Origin: an uncultured Balneolaceae bacterium
GTDB taxonomy: Bacteria; Bacteroidota; Rhodothermia; Balneolales; Balneolaceae
Direction of reading: 5' to 3'
DNA: 14,216 bases
Assembly: GCA_937982515.1 (NCBI GenBank)
Contig: CALJMB010000276.1
Coordinates: 1 to 14,216, forward strand
The position numbers were made by a program, and so were the translations under genes. The notes under the pieces are model-generated. The model saw nothing but the letters and a program-made list of their open reading frames with translations. It was not told the DNA's origin and made no database searches. Shown here piece by piece: positions 14,016 through 14,216 of the stretch. Numbering within the stretch: the stretch's first letter is position 1; the number at the start of each line of letters is the position of its first letter.

Positions 14016-14029
14016 CCCCCTTTAGGGGG
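14016..14029. repeat. CCCCCT/AGGGGG palindrome
   Basis: A 6-bp perfect inverted repeat around TT, preceded by CCT and followed by CCGAGGGGG. It forms the right flank of repeat-core copy 3. Confidence 0.6.
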
Positions 14030-14132
14030 GCCGAGGGGGTAAACGGGGCGAGGACTCAGAACCAGCAGCTTAGGTTCAATCAACCCAGGTTGCCGGTTCA
14101 CGCGCTCACACGTCGTTCCGGAGGCCGGTTCA

Positions 14133-14157
14133 CCCCTAAATCCCCTAAAGGGGACTT
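14133..14157. repeat. Single CCCCTAAATCCCC arm
   Basis: A 25-nt sequence from CCCCTAAATCCCCT to GGGGACTT, matching the arms of the 5027-5165 element, including its internal CCCCT/AGGGG palindrome. Here it stands alone in the same orientation as the left arm, with no opposing arm in view. Confidence 0.7.
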
Positions 14158-14161
14158 ATTG

Positions 14162-14216
14162 AATGGCGCGGACAACGGCTCGTGCCCCTTACGGCAGGAG
14201 CGCGAACGGTTCAGCC
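14162..14216. repeat. Partial second copy of the 13743-13820 repeat
   Basis: AATGGCGCGG, GCTCGTG, CGGCAGGAGCGCGAACGG and TTCA appear in the same order as at 13743-13820, with about 25 nt missing from the middle. The copy runs into the right edge of the window, so its end is unknown. Confidence 0.65.

Larger units (their letters stand above)
13640..14216. other. 577-nt repeat mosaic downstream of flgL, no gene seen
   Basis: This stretch appears non-coding. In order it holds a heptamer array, GCGCGAGCG/GCGCGAACG palindromes, a CCCCCTTAGCAAAGGGGG palindrome, the third copy of the repeat core, another CCCCCT/AGGGGG palindrome, a CCCCTAAATCC arm and a partial GCGCGAACG copy at the edge. Open frames crossing it are short, repeat-derived and without motifs. 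It runs off the window. Confidence 0.8.

Noticed and set aside
13584..14101. Open frames across the repeat mosaic after flgL
   Set aside because: Their sequence is Pro/Gly/Arg-rich translation of C/G palindromes and repeats; no motif or start signal.
12430..14216. CRISPR array
   Set aside because: The repeats are divergent, palindromic and unevenly spaced, with no constant repeat-spacer periodicity and no cas genes.

Overview
The window holds two divergent blocks of core flagellar genes. It reads as part of a Gram-negative chromosome: P-ring and L-ring genes are present, so there is an outer membrane. Coding GC is moderate, most genes lack a strong Shine-Dalgarno sequence, and the spacers carry the dispersed short palindromes typical of the Bacteroidota/Rhodothermota/Balneolota (FCB) group. 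A motile Balneolota or Rhodothermota member is my best guess. That placement is inference; no rRNA or marker gene is present to prove it.

Left block (1-4894, all minus strand, transcribed right to left): flhB, flhA, flhF and the 5' part of flhG, packed with gaps of 5 and 7 nt and a final 1-nt overlap. FlhB and FlhA are the export-gate subunits of the flagellar type III secretion system. FlhF and FlhG are the SRP-type GTPase and MinD-type ATPase that set flagellar position and number. FlhF is unusual because several of its GTPase signature motifs are altered.

Centre (4895-5699): an 805-nt divergent spacer with no convincing gene. It holds a 139-nt inverted-repeat element, a palindrome, a heptamer array, a hairpin and a sigma-54-like promoter about 40 nt before flgF.

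Right block (5700-13639, plus strand): flgF and flgG (rod), flgA (P-ring chaperone), flgH (L ring), flgI (P ring), a short flgJ-type rod-binding protein, a probable flgN chaperone, and the hook-filament junction genes flgK and flgL. Together they encode the distal rod, its bushing rings and the junction. Rod genes flgB/C, hook genes flgD/E and flagellin are not in the window. The flgG-flgA, flgJ-flgN and flgK-flgL spacers are longer and carry repeats or hairpins, so the block may be several transcription units.

Right edge (13640-14216): no gene seen, but a dense mosaic of repeat families. Most of these families also occur in the centre spacer or in the flgG-flgA and flgK-flgL spacers. The genes form a conventional flagellar locus. 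The less explained signals are the altered FlhF motifs, the FlgH termini and the repeat mosaic. I found no clearly novel multi-gene system.
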